Shown: positions 27,820 through 38,596 of the stretch, piece after piece | Numbering within the stretch: position 1 is the first letter of the stretch | Layout: each line of letters opens with the position of its first letter | Assembly (NCBI GenBank): GCA_963745675.1 | Contig: CAVUYM010000011.1 | Coordinates: 62,001 to 126,000, forward strand | From: JAUIIK01 sp963745675 | GTDB lineage: Bacteria > Chloroflexota > Chloroflexia > Thermomicrobiales > CFX8 | DNA length: 64,000 nt | Direction: 5' to 3' | Notes under the pieces: generated by a model | Database searches by the model: none | The model's input: only the letters and a program-made list of their open reading frames with translations | What the model was told of the DNA's origin: nothing | Translations under genes and position numbers: made by a program

Positions 27820-28115
27820 GGCCGTGCTCCAAAAACTGCTCTCCGTCGACTTCCCCGGTGCGGAGGAACTACGACAGCAGATTCCGCACACTACGGGTAC
27901 GTAGAGGAGTGCAGATGTGGTTGTCCGTAGCGTTGTTTTCACCGTAGAGATAGTACAGCGCCACCGCCAGCGGCAGTCGAAATCAACATCCCAGTGGAAG
28001 CCTCTACTCATGCCGGAGGTGGTATGCCGATCTGGGTGCATGCTCCATGTACGGGAAGGATATCTGGATGAACTTGAAGATGCTGGGTGCACGATGCTGA
28101 GCCACCCGACTCTAT
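27820..28115 (+). pseudogene. Degenerate CxCGCP-type conserved protein
   Basis: Pieces of one conserved small-protein family are readable across three frames. The first reads AVLQKLLSVDFPGAEELRQQI, then ECRCGCP with VVFTVE after a stop, then AAVEINIPVEASTHAGGGMPIWV, then HVREGYLDELE. Together they match the layout of proteins from Actinobacteria and Chloroflexota that have a Cys-rich CxCGCP motif and end in a DGYLxELE segment. At least three frame changes and one in-frame stop in 300 nt are more than the local error rate elsewhere, so genuine decay is possible. Confidence 0.5.
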
Positions 28116-28120
28116 GCCCA

Positions 28121-28456
28121 ATGTCGACAGTCCTTGAAGTGTTCTATGCGGGTCCTGATGAAATACAGAGCGTTCTGACAGCGATCCGAACACCTATCGT
28201 AAAGATCCGCTGCTCAGGCGGATTCTCACGTGGATTGATCGGTATCAGGGAGGGAACGCTCGATGCAGGTGGGCTGGCAGACAATCTGTACGCTGCTGAT
28301 GGTGCGATCGACGGAAGTACTCCGCGTGAAATTCGCGATGCGCTCAGCGCCTCCGCCAATGGTATGGAGGGTGCCCGGTTCGGTGTCGAGATCGAAGATG
28401 CTGAATCGGCACTCGCGTCGCTGGAGTCGAGCATAGTGAGATACCTCAGTCAGTAG
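28121..28456 (+). CDS. Hypothetical protein, 111 residues
   Basis: Starts at ATG 28121 with MSTVLEVFYAGPDEIQSVL and ends in a helix, FGVEIEDAESALASLESSI. Alternation of strand and helix suggests a small alpha/beta fold. No motif, Cys pair or signal peptide. The ribosome site is weak. The frame is open further left through the preceding degenerate gene, and the true start is uncertain. Function unknown. Confidence 0.45.
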   Translation: MSTVLEVFYAGPDEIQSVLTAIRTPIVKIRCSGGFSRGLIGIREGTLDAGGLADNLYAADGAIDGSTPREIRDALSASANGMEGARFGVEIEDAESALASLESSIVRYLSQ

Positions 28457-28477
28457 GTTTCAGGCTTCGATTCTGTA

Positions 28478-29546
28478 TTAACCCTGCTCCCGATAGTCAC
28501 CCTCGTGGGCGTGCTCCAGAAAGAGCTTGAGCAGGTCGATGGTGGCCTGGACGTCGGTGGGGGAGCAGGTCTCGTTGACGGTGTGGGCGTAGCGGACGGG
28601 GATCGAGAGGGTGCTGGCCGGGGCGCCGGAACGGGCGCGCTGCATCGCGCCGGCGTCGGTGCCGCCGCGGGTGAGGATCTCCATCTGGAAGGGGATGCCG
28701 TTGTCGCGGGCGAGTTGCTTCAGGTGCAGGTTCAGCGGGTAGCTCGATATCGTCGACATATCCATCGCCTTGATCCCGACGCCCTTGCCGAGCCAGAGTC
28801 CGGCCGTCTCCTCCGGCGCCCCGGCGTAGTCACCGGCCGGTGAGATGTCGAGCGCCAGGGCGACGTCCGGCTCGTAGGCGAAGGCGGCGACGCCCGCGCC
28901 GCGGGTGCCGACCTCCTCCTGGACCGTCGCGACGGCGATGATCTCGGCGTTGGTCGGTCCGTCGAGTGCCCTCAGTGCTTCGAGCATGACGAAGATGCCG
29001 ACGCGGTCGTCGAGCGACTTCGCCATGATGTTGTGGCCGGACCACTCCAGCTCCCGGTAGAGCGTCACCATGTCGCCGATCTGAATGTGCTCGTTGGCTT
29101 CTTCTGCGCTCAGTCCAATATCAACAAACAGGTCGTCGACGGTCGGCGGCTTTTGCTCGCTCGGTGGCGTCATGTGGAGCGGCTTTCCGGCGACGTTGAG
29201 CGGCCCTCGAAAGGTCTCTCCGGAGGATGCATGGACGATGACGCGCTGGGCGGGCAGGCGTGAGACGTCGAAGCCACCGGTCGGCTGGAGCCTCAGAAAC
29301 CCCTTGTCGTCGATGTGTTTCACCATGAAGCCGATCTCGTCCAGGTGGGCGGCGATCATCACCCGCGGCCCGCCCTGGCCGTGCCGGACGCCGATCAGGT
29401 TGCCGAGCGCATCGACGCTGATCTCGTCGACGAGCGGGGTCATTTCTCGCCGCACGAAGTCTCGCACCGCTTCTTCGCGGCCCGGGATGCCCGGTAGTTC
29501 GCAGAGTCGTTCGGAGGAGGTCGATGTTCAGATCGGTTGTTGTCAT
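28478..29546 (-). CDS. M42-family metallopeptidase (one frameshift near the start)
   Basis: Dinuclear metal aminopeptidase of the glutamyl/deblocking type. Metal ligands and catalytic residues lie in MIAAHLDEIGFMV, AKSLDDRVGIF, TVQEEVGTRGAG, LALDISPAG and PVRYAHTVNE. The PDZ-like inserted domain lies between AHLDE and KSLDD. The N-terminus MTTTDLNIDLL is in one frame, and the continuation RLCELPGIPGREEAVRDFVRR is in another; an extra base near 29514 explains this. Start ATG 29546. Combined length of about 355 residues is normal. It forms large self-compartmentalised particles in known relatives. Confidence 0.85.
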
Positions 29547-29650
29547 CGTTCGTCTTTCTGTATGCAGCCTTCGCACGTCGTTTCGCTCGATCGTACCCGG
29601 ATTAATCAATCTGTGCATTGATGTTGGGATGGAGTTGAAGAACCTAACTC

Positions 29651-29727
29651 ACGTGGAGGTAGAGCTTCTCTTTACACTGCAAGAGGACTGCATACGTACG
29701 CGGGTGGAGACGAGCTCCACCCCTACG
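29651..29727. repeat. REP-like palindrome, family A, copy 2
   Basis: The right arm 29701-29727 (CGGGTGGAGACGAGCTCCAC onward, ending CCCTACG) is a clear family A arm with an internal 8-bp hairpin (GGGTGGAG, CTCCACCC). The left arm 29651-29675 is worn. The centre GGACTGCATACGTACG matches copy 1 (20481-20557). It lies between two minus-strand genes. Confidence 0.7.
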
Positions 29728-29741
29728 AATCCTTTGGCTTT

Positions 29742-30576
29742 CTATTCCTCGTCGACGAGGAAGTTGCGGGCTAACTGAGGAATATCACCGCCCGGGTCGA
29801 GAGCGGCGGAGTCGTCCTTGAGGGTGACGCCGGAGAGGCCGAGGCGGCGGGCGGCGGTCATCAGGTAGAGCAGGCGGTGGGCGGCGGCGGGGTAGCTCAG
29901 ACCGGCGGCGCGGATGTTGGAGATGCAGTTGCGGTTGGCGTCGGTGTTGCCGATCTTTGGCCCGTAGGTCAGGTAGATGCCGAGGCTGTCCGGGGAGCTG
30001 AGGCCGGGCCGCTCGCCGATCAGGATGATGGCCTGCTGCGCACCGAGAAGCGAGCCGATTTCGTCGCTGATGGCGACCCGGCCCTGTTCAACCAGCGCGA
30101 TCGGCGCGATATGCCAATCGCCCGGATCGAGCCGCGACAGAATGGCGTCGAGCATCGCCGGAGCGTGGCGCTGGACGGCCAGCGCCGATAACCCGTCGGC
30201 GACGATGAAGGACACGCCGTGTCTTCTAGTGTGGTCTGGTCGCTCACTCAGGTTCCGGCGCGATGCTTCATCCAGCCGACGCCCGAGATCAGGCCGCTGG
30301 AGATATGTTGCCCGGTCGGATGCGGCGCTATGGAGGCGGATCGTTTCGTAGCCAAACGCGCGTGACGTCGCGTTCGAGTACCGCTATATCCAGCTCGCTG
30401 TGGACAGCGTCACGGGCGCGGGCGTGGGCGAGCTGGAAGTCGAGGTGGCGGTTGGTTGGAAGGCTGCTTCCGGCGCGGCCTAACGCGATCCGGGCCGTCG
30501 TGTAGTCCCGCAGGAACTCCCACGGATTCGCGACCGCTGGCGCGGCTTGTTCTGGTCGATCTTTCCGATCAGCCAT
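29742..30576 (-). CDS. eutC: Ethanolamine ammonia-lyase small subunit (one frameshift)
   Basis: Partner of EutB in the B12-dependent conversion of ethanolamine to acetaldehyde and ammonia. The N-terminal part reads PWEFLRDYTTARIALGRAGSSLPT and RHLDFQLAHARARDAVH, then, after a shift near 30335, SFIVADGLSALAVQRHAPAML, IILIGERPGLSSPDSLGIYLTY and NCISNIRAAGLSYPAAAHRLLYL, all hallmark EutC segments. Start ATG 30576 lies inside the last codons of eutB as read, an overlap of about 97 nt, which may itself be an artefact. No microcompartment genes are nearby. Confidence 0.85.
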
Positions 30577-31971
30577 CGGACACCTGCGCCAGATGCCTGG
30601 CGGAAGGGTTCGGGCAGCGTGTCGGTCAGTTGCGGGCGCATCGCCGCATCGAAAATGCCCATGCGCTCCAACCACGCTTCGAACTCGGGTGCGGGTTTTA
30701 GGCCAAGCACCTGCCGGACATAAAGCGCATCGTGGAATGACGTCGACTGGTAGTTGAGCATGACGTCGTCGGAGCCGGGGATGCCCATGATGTAGCTGCA
30801 ACCTGCCACGCCAAGCAGCGTCAGCAGGGCGTCCATATCGTCCTGGTCGGCCTCGGCGTGGTTGGTGTAGCAGATGTCGCAGCCCATCGGGAGGCCGAGC
30901 AGCTTGCCGCAGAAGTGATCTTCGAGGCCTGCGCGAGTGATCTGCTTGCCATCGTAGAGATATTCCGGTCCGATGAAGCCGACGACGGTGTTGACCAGTA
31001 GCGGCTTGAACTTGCGGGCGACGGCGTAGCTGCGGGCTTCGAGCGTCTGCTGATCGACGCCGTGATGGGCATTGGCCGAGAGGGCGCTGCCCTGGCCGGT
31101 CTCGAAGTACATGACGTTGTCGCCGAGCGTGCCGCGACCGAGCGCCAGCGCTGCTTCGTAACCCTCTTGCAGTAGCGACAGGCTGATGCCGAAACTGCGG
31201 TTGGCCGCCTCAGTCCCGGCGATCGATTGGAAGACGAGATCAAGCGGCGCGCCGCCCTCCATAGCCTGAATGCTGGTCGTGATGTGGGTCAGGACGCAGC
31301 TCTGGGTCGGGATCTCGTACTTGCTGATGATCTGATCGAGCATGTTGAGCAGCTCGAGTGATGCTGCTGAGGCTGTCGGTGGCCGGGTTGATTCCGATGA
31401 CGGCGTCGCCACTGCCGTAGAGCAGCCCGTCGAGGATGCTGGCGGCGATCCCGCCCGGGTTGTCGGTCGGGTCGTTCGGCTGGAGTCGGGTCGACATCCG
31501 GCCCTGCCAGTCCGATCGTGTTCCGGAAGCGCGTCACGACCCGGCATCGCTGCGCGACCAGCACGAGATCCTGTAAGCGCATGATCTTCGAGACGGCCGC
31601 GACCATCTCCGGCGTGAGTCCCGGCGCAAGCCTGAGTCAGACTCTCCTCGTCGGCACTCTCGGAGAGCAGCCAGTTGCGGAAGTCTCCGACCGTCAGACT
31701 GCTGACCGGCGCGAAGGCATCGGCGTCGTGCTCGTCGATGATCAGCCGGGTGACCTCGTCATCTTCATAAGGAACGACCGTCTCGTTGAGAAACGTCTTC
31801 AGCGGCAGCTCGGCCAGCGCCATCTGCGCCGCGACCCGTTCCTCGGCGTCCTCGGCGGCGATCCCGGCCAGGACATCGCCGGAGCGCAACGGCGTCGCCT
31901 TCGCCATCAGATCGCGCAGATCGGCGAAGCTGTAAGTTGCGGTTGGAAAGTGCGTAGCTGTACTCGGTCAC
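30480..31971 (-). CDS. eutB: Ethanolamine ammonia-lyase large subunit (about four frameshifts)
   Basis: Catalytic subunit that holds adenosylcobalamin. Conserved segments are readable in order: YSFADLRDLMAKATPLRSGD, GIAAEDAEERVAAQMALAEL, then LQPNDPTDNPGGIAASILDGLL and GDAVIGINPATDS, and finally HHGVDQQTLEARSYA, NTVVGFIGPEYLYDGKQI and GLPMGCDICYTNHAEADQDD. Shifts lie near 31945, 31630, 31500 and 31355. A GTG start at 31971 with GGAG upstream fits (VTEYSYALSNR). After correction the length is close to 490 residues, near the family norm. It forms an operon with eutC. Confidence 0.85.
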
Positions 31972-32112
31972 TGAGGGAACTCCAGTCGATCGGAATCGCA
32001 CTTCCGGCCATTGTAGGCCAGATGGCGGATTCCGATTGACGGGCGGATTGCTCCGGGCTAGTCTCGCCTTATCAGTGGCAACCAAAGATTTACAGGGTCA
32101 GGAGGAAGCACA

Positions 32113-33363
32113 ATGACCAGCACGACTGGTTCCGGACGCAGCACCGAGACGCTACTCGCCGAAGCGGAAGCGATCTTCCCCGGCCTCAGCACCGGCTCTT
32201 ATGCTGTGCCGGAATGGATGAAGGGTGTCGTCATCGCCCGGGGCGAGGGGCCACGGCTGATCACCAAGGACGGTGACTCCTATCTGGACTACATTCTCGC
32301 ATCCGGTCCACTGATCCTTGGCCATGCCTATCCATCTGTCGTTCGGGCGGTTCAGGAGCAGGCGCCGCTCGGCTCGACCTTCTACGCGCTGAACGAGCCG
32401 GTCATCGAGCTTGGCCGGGTGATGGTTGACGCTATTCCCTGTGCCGAGCGGATCATGTTCGCCAGCTCAGGCGCTGAGGCGACCTATCTGGCGTTGCGGC
32501 TGGCACGCGCTTATACGGACCGCGAGAAGATCCTGCGCTTCGAGGGCGGCTATCACGGCCACCACGACTATGCCAGCACCCAGTCAGCAGGGGTGCCGAG
32601 CGCCGTGGCTGAAACGGTCTTGACCGCAACTTTCAACGATCTGGATTCTGTCGCAGCGCAGTTTGCCTCGAATCAGGGCGAGATCGCCGCTGTAATTGTC
32701 GAGCCGTTGCACCGCATTACCGTGCCCGAGGACGGCTTTCTCTCCGATCTCGCAGATTTGACGAGGCGCGCGGGCGCGTTGCTCATCTTCGACGAGGTTG
32801 TGACCGGCTTCCGGCTGGCCTGGGGCGGCGGGCAGGAGCGCTACGGCGTGACGCCGGATCTGGCGACCTACGGCAAGATCATCGGCGGCGGTTACCCGAT
32901 GTCAGCTATCGCCGGCCGGGCCGATATCCTCGACCAGGCCGATCCCCGGCGTGGTGGCCAGCCGGGCTATGTCTTCATCAGTGGCACGCTCAGTGGCAAC
33001 CCGATTGGCGCGGCGGCCGGGACTGGCGACGCTCTCGGCGCTGGCCGAGCCCGGTGTCTATGAGCGCCTCGAACATGCCGGAGCGATGCTACGTGACGGT
33101 TTCAACGAGGCCGCGGCGGAGTTCGACCTGCCGCTGGAGATGCGCGGCGAGGGTGCTGTCAGTGGCGTGATCGTTACGCCCGGTACTTCGGAAGATGCCG
33201 GATCGCTTCTGCCGAAACTCGGTCGGGCGCTCTTCGCTCGTGGCATCGCCAGTAACCTCGGCAAGGTCTACGTCTCACTGGCTCACACCGACGACGATCT
33301 CGCAGAAACCGTCCGAGCTATTTCGGCGCGCTCGATGAGGTGAAGCGGGATCTGATGCGTTGA
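32113..33363 (+). CDS. Class III aminotransferase, glutamate-1-semialdehyde aminomutase-like (two frameshifts)
   Basis: HemL-like PLP enzyme. Segments: FPGLSTGSYAVPEWMKGVVIARGEGPRL reduced here to its core GEGPRLITKDGDSYLDYI, then SSGAEATYLALRLARA, LRFEGGYHGHHDY, IFDEVVTGFRLAWGGGQE, and the PLP Lys at about residue 255 in TYGKIIGGGYP. Frame shifts near 33025 and 33315 separate the C-terminal part (LATLSALAEPGVYERLEHAG, then YFGALDEVKRDLMR to the stop at 33363). AGGAGG precedes ATG 32113. The lack of heme genes nearby suggests another amino-shift substrate rather than heme synthesis. Confidence 0.82.
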
Positions 33364-33426
33364 AGGCGTATCCTCTTCAGGATGAGCCGATAAAGATTCT
33401 TGCGAATCCGAACTGGAGTGCAGTTG

Positions 33427-33654
33427 ATGGTCAGGCAATATCAGGTGGTGCTCGAGTGGGATCCTGATGAGGAACTGTGGGTGACGTACGTTCCTGCTTT
33501 AGATCACCTCTCCACATATGGTGAAACGCGCGAAAAAGCTCTCGAGCATACCCGTGAGGCAATCCTGGGATATCTTGAAGCGGCAGCACAGGAGGGCATC
33601 CTGGTTTCCGCGGAGCGAAGTGTTGAGCTCGTCCAGCTCGATGTTGCTGTGTAG
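33427..33654 (+). CDS. hicB: HicB-like antitoxin
   Basis: 75 residues: YQVVLEWDPDEELWVTYVPAL, then STYGETREKALEHTREAILGYLE, the degraded RNase H-like fold of HicB. The usual C-terminal DNA-binding domain is very short or missing, as in minimal HicB proteins. ATG 33427 is preferred over the in-frame ATG at 33400 because the family begins at this strand. It ends in TAGTG, overlapping the start of hicA by one base. HicB neutralises HicA and may repress the pair. Confidence 0.82.
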   Translation: MVRQYQVVLEWDPDEELWVTYVPALDHLSTYGETREKALEHTREAILGYLEAAAQEGILVSAERSVELVQLDVAV

Positions 33655-33887
33655 TGCCGCCAACACCGCGAGTCAGTGGTCGCATGATGGTTCGTGCGCT
33701 ACAACAGGGCGGATTCGAACTTAGCCATATACGTGGAAGCCATCACTACCTGCGAAGGCCTGGAGTTGCACGCCTCGTTGTGGTGCCAGTTCATGGCAAT
33801 CGTGACTTGCCGATTGGGACGCTGCGGTCCATTCTTCGTCAGGCGGACCTTACCACCGAAGGTCTGATCGAATTGCTGAACTCCTGA
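33654..33887 (+). CDS. hicA: HicA-like mRNA interferase toxin
   Basis: 77 residues starting at GTG 33654. The double-stranded RNA-binding-like fold of HicA is visible: GRMMVRALQQGGFELSHIRGSHH carries the catalytic His of GSHHYL, followed by VVVPVHGNRDLPIGTLRSILRQADL. It cuts mRNA when free of antitoxin. The one-base overlap with hicB implies translational coupling. The order antitoxin first, toxin second is the reverse of the well-studied hicAB of E. coli. Confidence 0.85.
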   Translation: MPPTPRVSGRMMVRALQQGGFELSHIRGSHHYLRRPGVARLVVVPVHGNRDLPIGTLRSILRQADLTTEGLIELLNS

Positions 33888-33939
33888 TATCTACGCCCTG
33901 GCCGTCGTCGGCCAGGGCTGATGCTGGCACGCGCTGAGA

Positions 33940-35628
33940 TTAGTTGCCCGCAGCGATGCCGATCCCGAAGGGGTCCGCGCCGCCGTTGCGGAGGCCGGTC
34001 TCGGGATCGACGGTGACGCCGGTCGGGCTGGCGAAGGCACGCGGTGCGAAGGTCACCTCGGCGTCGACGACGTTGTGGCCCATCTCGCGCAGCTTGTCGC
34101 GCGTCGTCTGGCTGACGCGGGTATCAACGAGCAGCTCGTCGGGGCTGGATGCATCGAGCAACGGAGCCGCGCAGGCGGCCTGGATATCCATCTCGAAGTC
34201 GAGCACATTGAGCGCCATCTGCATGCAGGTGTCGATGATTCGGCGTCCGCCCGGCGCGCCGACTGCGAGGACCGGCTGTCCATCTTTGGCGGCAACGATA
34301 TGGGCCATGTTCGAGGCCGGGCGCTTCCAGGGTGCGATCGAGTTGGCACGGCCTGGGATCGGCTCGAAGAGATTCATCGAGTCGTTGAGCAGCACCCCGA
34401 CATCCGGCACAGTCACGGCCGAGCCGAAGATGAGCGTCAACGTCTGGGTGACCGAGACCATGTTGCCGTCTTTGTCGACGACCGAGAGGTGCGTCGTGCA
34501 GCCGTCATCCATGTGGGTGGCGCTGGCCGCAGCCGCCAGCCGAATACCTGTACCCGCTTCTGGCCGCGAGGCGCGGTTGGAATCGATCTCAGCGCGGCGC
34601 TGATCGCCGTACTCCTTCGAAGCCAGCTTCTCCCAGTCGATCTCGACATAATCTGGATCACCGACATAGGCGAAGCGGTCGGCGAAGGCGCGGCGGCTGG
34701 CTTCGGCGATGTGGTGAATCGTCGTCGCCGTGTTGAAGCCGGTCGTGCGGATATCAAGGCCGTCGAGGATGTTGAAGGACTCCGCCAGGGTGATCCCGCC
34801 TCCCTGGAATGGCAGTAAGAGCAATTCGTAGCCGTGATAGTCGACGACGATCGGATCGCGCTCGACAGGCTCGTACCTGGCGAAGTCGTCTGCGCTGAGG
34901 ATCCCGCCGATGCTCTGGATGTGCTCGCCGATGCGCTGGGCGACGTCACTCTTATAGAAACCGTCCGGTCCATGCTCGGCGATCTTCCGCAGCGTGCCAG
35001 CCAGTTCAGGTTGGCGAATGCGCGGCGAGGCCGGGCCGAAGAGTGGCGCGGGCGGTGTGCCGTTGTTGAGGAAGATCCGTTCGGTTTCTGGATCGCGTTT
35101 GATGACGTCCTGCTGTGACGACAGCAGCATGCCGTTGTACCAGTTGACCTCGACGCCCTCCTCTGCCAGTTTGATCGCTGGCCCGACGACGTCGCCGATG
35201 TCTTTCTTGCCGTATTTCGCGACCGCTGCCGAGAGGCCGCCGACCATGCCGGGCACGACGCAGGAGAGGGGACCATAGGCATTGGCCTGGTCCTTGACGC
35301 CACCGAAGCCGACGACGGAGCGTTCTTCCCCGGTCAGTTCGTACATATCTGGCGTTGCTGCTTGTGGGGCGCGTCCGAAGTAGTCGATGACGGTGCGGGT
35401 GCCATCGGCCATGTGGATGGTCATAAAGCCGACGCCACCGACGCCGCTCATCCACGGTTCAGCGACGCCAATTGCGAAGGCCGCTGTCGCTGCTGCATCG
35501 ACGGCGTTGCCGCCTTGTTCGAGGACCGCGAGCGCGGCCCGTACTGCCGCAGGGTGTTTCGCTGCCACCATGCCGTTGCGCGACACCGCCAGCGAGCGGC
35601 TAACGTTCAATGTTGTTTCGGACCTCAT
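33940..35628 (-). CDS. ggt: Gamma-glutamyltransferase
   Basis: 562 residues, intact. Ntn-hydrolase proenzyme that cleaves itself and transfers or hydrolyses gamma-glutamyl groups of glutathione and related compounds. The autoprocessing and catalytic Thr lies at about residue 380 in CTTHLSVVDKDGNMVS. Other conserved parts are AAKHPAAVRAALAVLEQGGNAVDAA near the N-terminus and GAPGGRRIIDTCMQMALNVLD near the end. I start at ATG 35628 (GGAG upstream); the frame is open further upstream but without family similarity. No signal peptide is obvious, so it may act in the cytoplasm. Confidence 0.93.
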   Translation of the reverse strand: MRSETTLNVSRSLAVSRNGMVAAKHPAAVRAALAVLEQGGNAVDAAATAAFAIGVAEPWMSGVGGVGFMTIHMADGTRTVIDYFGRAPQAATPDMYELTGEERSVVGFGGVKDQANAYGPLSCVVPGMVGGLSAAVAKYGKKDIGDVVGPAIKLAEEGVEVNWYNGMLLSSQQDVIKRDPETERIFLNNGTPPAPLFGPASPRIRQPELAGTLRKIAEHGPDGFYKSDVAQRIGEHIQSIGGILSADDFARYEPVERDPIVVDYHGYELLLLPFQGGGITLAESFNILDGLDIRTTGFNTATTIHHIAEASRRAFADRFAYVGDPDYVEIDWEKLASKEYGDQRRAEIDSNRASRPEAGTGIRLAAAASATHMDDGCTTHLSVVDKDGNMVSVTQTLTLIFGSAVTVPDVGVLLNDSMNLFEPIPGRANSIAPWKRPASNMAHIVAAKDGQPVLAVGAPGGRRIIDTCMQMALNVLDFEMDIQAACAAPLLDASSPDELLVDTRVSQTTRDKLREMGHNVVDAEVTFAPRAFASPTGVTVDPETGLRNGGADPFGIGIAAGN

Positions 35629-35827
35629 CGGGGTAGCTCCCAACTGCCTGCTAGAGGACGAAAGAGACGAAACTCCACAATAGCGGGATGGGGTCACCAC
35701 GCAACAGCTATCGGGCACTAATCGCCCTGTTTGTCTGGCGGCGCAGTCTGAACCGGCTGCGTCCGGACGGATGGCGGCAACGAACGTTTCCGTCCGTTTG
35801 CCACCATCCATCAAGACCGGGTACCCG

Positions 35828-36874
35828 CTAGCGAGTTGAAGTCGCGATGCTTTGCGGCCCATTGAACGTGCCCTGGCCAGTGCCGGATCCTCCCCACGAG
35901 TCGAGGAGCGTGCCGTTGTTGTCGTACCGGTTGATCACGACGCTGATACTGTCGACCGCATAGATCGATCCGTTGGCCCCGACGGCGATATCGCCGGTAC
36001 CAGTCACGGCACCGGGGTCGCCAAAGATGTCGATGAGCGAACCATCAGGAGCGAATTTGTAGATGCGGATCGACGTTGCGTATGAATTGCCAGTGCCATC
36101 CACCGCGACACTTGAAGGAAAGCCCCACAGGTCCGATTCCTGGCCCGTGGCATTCCACTGGTCGAGGTAATCGCCGTTCGCGTTGAACTTCTGAATGCGG
36201 TCGTTGTTGCGGTCGGCGATGTAGACATTGTCCTGCTGGTCGATCGCGATACCGGTCAGGCTGTCGAACTGTCCATTGCCGCTGCCGAGACTGCCCCATT
36301 GCTTGATGAAGTTCCCGCCGGGGCCGTACTTCATGACACTTGAGGTGGCAACGTCGGTCATATAGAGATTCCCCTGGCTGTCAATCGCGATGTCCCAGGC
36401 ATTGATGCCGCTGCCCCAGTTCCCCAGGAAGCGGCCGCGTTGATCGTACTTCTCGATCCGGCCGATAGCGTTGACGTAGAGATTATTCTGGCTGTCAACT
36501 GCGATGGCCTGCGGCCGGGCGCTTGGTCCATTAAGGTCGTAATCGCCTACCCACTGACAGATGAAATTGCCCGCAGCATCGAACTTCTGGATGAGATCGT
36601 TCAATTGGTCTGCAACATATATGTAGGTAGCGGCCGGCGAATCGGGACACGGTGCTACGGCCGTGTTTGAATCGTTCCAGGTTTGATAGTGCTGGCCGAT
36701 ATTGCCCCACTCGATGCGGTAGGGATCGCTGTTGCTTGCGGTGTGATGGAAGCCTCCCACCGGACTGTTGAACCGTCCAGAAGATCCCTCCTTCTTGAGA
36801 CCAAGTTGCGCCGTAGATCGGCCGGCACGTAACTTGTCCTTTTTCCCGACACGAATGAGTTTCGACACGGCCAT
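35828..36874 (-). CDS. NHL-repeat beta-propeller protein
   Basis: 348 residues. From about residue 90 at least five NHL blades repeat the pattern GIAIDQQDNVYIADRNNDRIQKFNA-like, for example AIAVDSQNNLYVNAIGRIEKYD and DIAIDSQGNLYMTDVATSSVMKY. Before the propeller, YRIEWGNIGQHYQTWN echoes the terminal GNVGQHYFNWRY of the exoprotein at 17713-20420. ATG 36874 has GGAGG upstream. No signal peptide is seen in this frame. Such propellers bind ligands, RNA or other proteins; the partner is unknown. Confidence 0.75.
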   Translation of the reverse strand: MAVSKLIRVGKKDKLRAGRSTAQLGLKKEGSSGRFNSPVGGFHHTASNSDPYRIEWGNIGQHYQTWNDSNTAVAPCPDSPAATYIYVADQLNDLIQKFDAAGNFICQWVGDYDLNGPSARPQAIAVDSQNNLYVNAIGRIEKYDQRGRFLGNWGSGINAWDIAIDSQGNLYMTDVATSSVMKYGPGGNFIKQWGSLGSGNGQFDSLTGIAIDQQDNVYIADRNNDRIQKFNANGDYLDQWNATGQESDLWGFPSSVAVDGTGNSYATSIRIYKFAPDGSLIDIFGDPGAVTGTGDIAVGANGSIYAVDSISVVINRYDNNGTLLDSWGGSGTGQGTFNGPQSIATSTR

Positions 36875-36955
36875 AGTAATACCTCCGAACGTCATACTTT
36901 CCGACAAAGTATAACTCCGGATATTGAATGACTCTCCTTCGAGGGCCAAACACAA

Positions 36956-36982
36956 CGCCCCCTACCAGCGTGGATAGGGGCG
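36956..36982. terminator. Hairpin downstream of argG
   Basis: CGCCCC (36956-36961) pairs with GGGGCG (36977-36982), extended by TA/TA with one bulge. It lies 46 nt after the argG stop on the minus strand and before the next gene's start, so it could end argG transcription. A T-rich tail is weak. Confidence 0.45.
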
Positions 36983-37027
36983 TAATCTTTCAGGCAGAAG
37001 CTGGGCGCTGCTGGCTCTTCCTACAAC

Positions 37028-38257
<1,230 letters not shown>

Positions 38258-38596
38258 GAAAGAACCCCACGTTTCTTCTATATAGAGACGGTCTCACGGA
38301 CCAGTGTCAGAACAGGATACGGGAAAGCGCGCCAGCGTCAACAGCCTGCCGTTCGAACCGAACGGCTACGACCTGCACCTGCGCCTTTGCCTGAACCGAC
38401 CTGCCTGGACCATCCCGGTGGGATTCCTTCTCATCAGCGACATTGTGAAGCGGTGAACAATCTCCCGCTCGACCGCCCGCGGGACGTTATCACGGCGGTG
38501 GGGGAGTGTCAATGTAAGGACAGTTCACGTCTATCAGTTGGCAGGCCCAGCCCATGACGGTTGCTTGCCAACGCATGTGTCAGGTATACAAGGTGC
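38258..38596. other. Divergent intergenic region between argG and a plus-strand gene
   Basis: About 340 nt. Apart from the TATATA box near 38280 on the argG side, I see no motif, repeat or RNA gene. No clear ARG-box-like palindrome was found. Confidence 0.4.

Noticed and set aside
29742..31971. Ethanolamine microcompartment
   Set aside because: Only the two lyase subunits are present; no shell proteins, aldehyde dehydrogenase or reactivase nearby.
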